From: Gemmatimonadaceae bacterium
GTDB lineage: Bacteria; Gemmatimonadota; Gemmatimonadetes; Gemmatimonadales; Gemmatimonadaceae
Direction: 5' to 3'
Assembly (NCBI GenBank): GCA_013813605.1
Contig: JACCRL010000096.1
Coordinates: forward strand, 1-5,155
Length of the DNA stretch: 5,155 bases
The translations under genes and the position numbers were made by a program. The notes under the pieces were generated by a model. The model was not told where the DNA came from and ran no database searches. It saw only the letters and a list, made by a program, of their open reading frames with translations. Shown piece by piece: positions 5,022-5,155 of this stretch. Numbering within the stretch: the first letter of the stretch is position 1; the number at the start of each line of letters is the position of its first letter.

Positions 5022-5155
5022 ATGCTGACGAGTCGATCAATGATCCGCACGCTCACGCTCGCGTCCGCGCTGGCGATTGCCGCAACCGCGTCCGCAACCG
5101 CGGGCGCACAGACCGGCACCCAAGCGCGGTCAACCGCGACGACGCTGCCACCGGC
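5022..5155 (+). CDS. Exported protein of unknown function, N-terminal fragment with signal peptide
   Basis: The reading frame opens at ATG 5022 and is still open at the right edge after 44 codons. The N-terminus is a textbook Sec signal peptide: MLTSRSMIR with two arginines, a hydrophobic Ala/Leu core (about 11-23), and an Ala-Gly-Ala cleavage site at 27-29 followed by QTGTQ. The mature part visible is only about 15 residues, polar and rich in Thr/Ala, so the family cannot be named. An AGGAA at 5009-5013, 8 bases before the ATG, favours this start; an in-frame ATG at 5040 would give a slightly shorter but still workable signal peptide. It is divergent from the minus-strand cluster and need not share its function. 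Confidence 0.72.
   Translation, partial: MLTSRSMIRTLTLASALAIAATASATAGAQTGTQARSTATTLPP

Noticed and set aside
5080..5102. Direct repeat of CCGCAACCGCG
   Set aside because: It encodes the Ala/Thr-rich end of the signal peptide and is explained by codon and residue bias. A related CAACCGCG at 5131 is likewise low-complexity.

Overview
The window is GC-rich, densely packed bacterial DNA. Seven genes lie head to tail on the minus strand, and one partial gene on the plus strand starts just before the right edge. The phylum cannot be read securely from it. The gene mix (soluble PknB-type kinase, stand-alone GvpF/L protein, class II-like histone deacetylase homologue, CorA) and the lack of Shine-Dalgarno motifs would fit a Gemmatimonadota-like or similar soil or sediment bacterium. 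That placement is a low-confidence inference.

Layout in transcription order (minus strand, right to left): (1) a 93-aa protein of unknown function, 4886-4605; (2) a 108-aa protein with a ubiquitin-like beta-grasp pattern, 4608-4282, whose start overlaps gene 1 by an ATGA; (3) a zinc-dependent histone deacetylase/acetylpolyamine amidohydrolase family enzyme, 4265-3336; (4) a CorA-type divalent cation transporter, 3271-2222; (5) a GvpF/GvpL-like gas vesicle protein homologue, 2240-1599, overlapping corA by 19 bases; (6) a soluble Ser/Thr protein kinase with an N-terminal zinc ribbon, 1594-587; (7) the N-terminal 196 residues of a dipeptide epimerase of the enolase superfamily, 590 to the left edge, whose start overlaps the kinase stop by an ATGA. 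Gene 7 has no stop codon inside the window. The region 4887-5021 is a divergent promoter region. From 5022 a secreted or exported protein with a signal peptide begins on the plus strand and runs off the right edge.

The spacing (4-base overlaps, a 19-base overlap, gaps of 4, 16 and 64 bases) suggests one or two polycistronic transcripts. The strongest units are genes 1-2 (-3) and genes 4-5-6-7. No single pathway links all seven. The parts most worth attention are the orphan GvpF/L protein placed between a cation transporter and a kinase with no structural gas vesicle gene in view, and the ubiquitin-like protein with its uncharacterised partner upstream of a deacetylase. No RNA genes, mobile elements, CRISPR arrays or convincing terminators were seen, and there is no non-coding stretch longer than about 135 bases.
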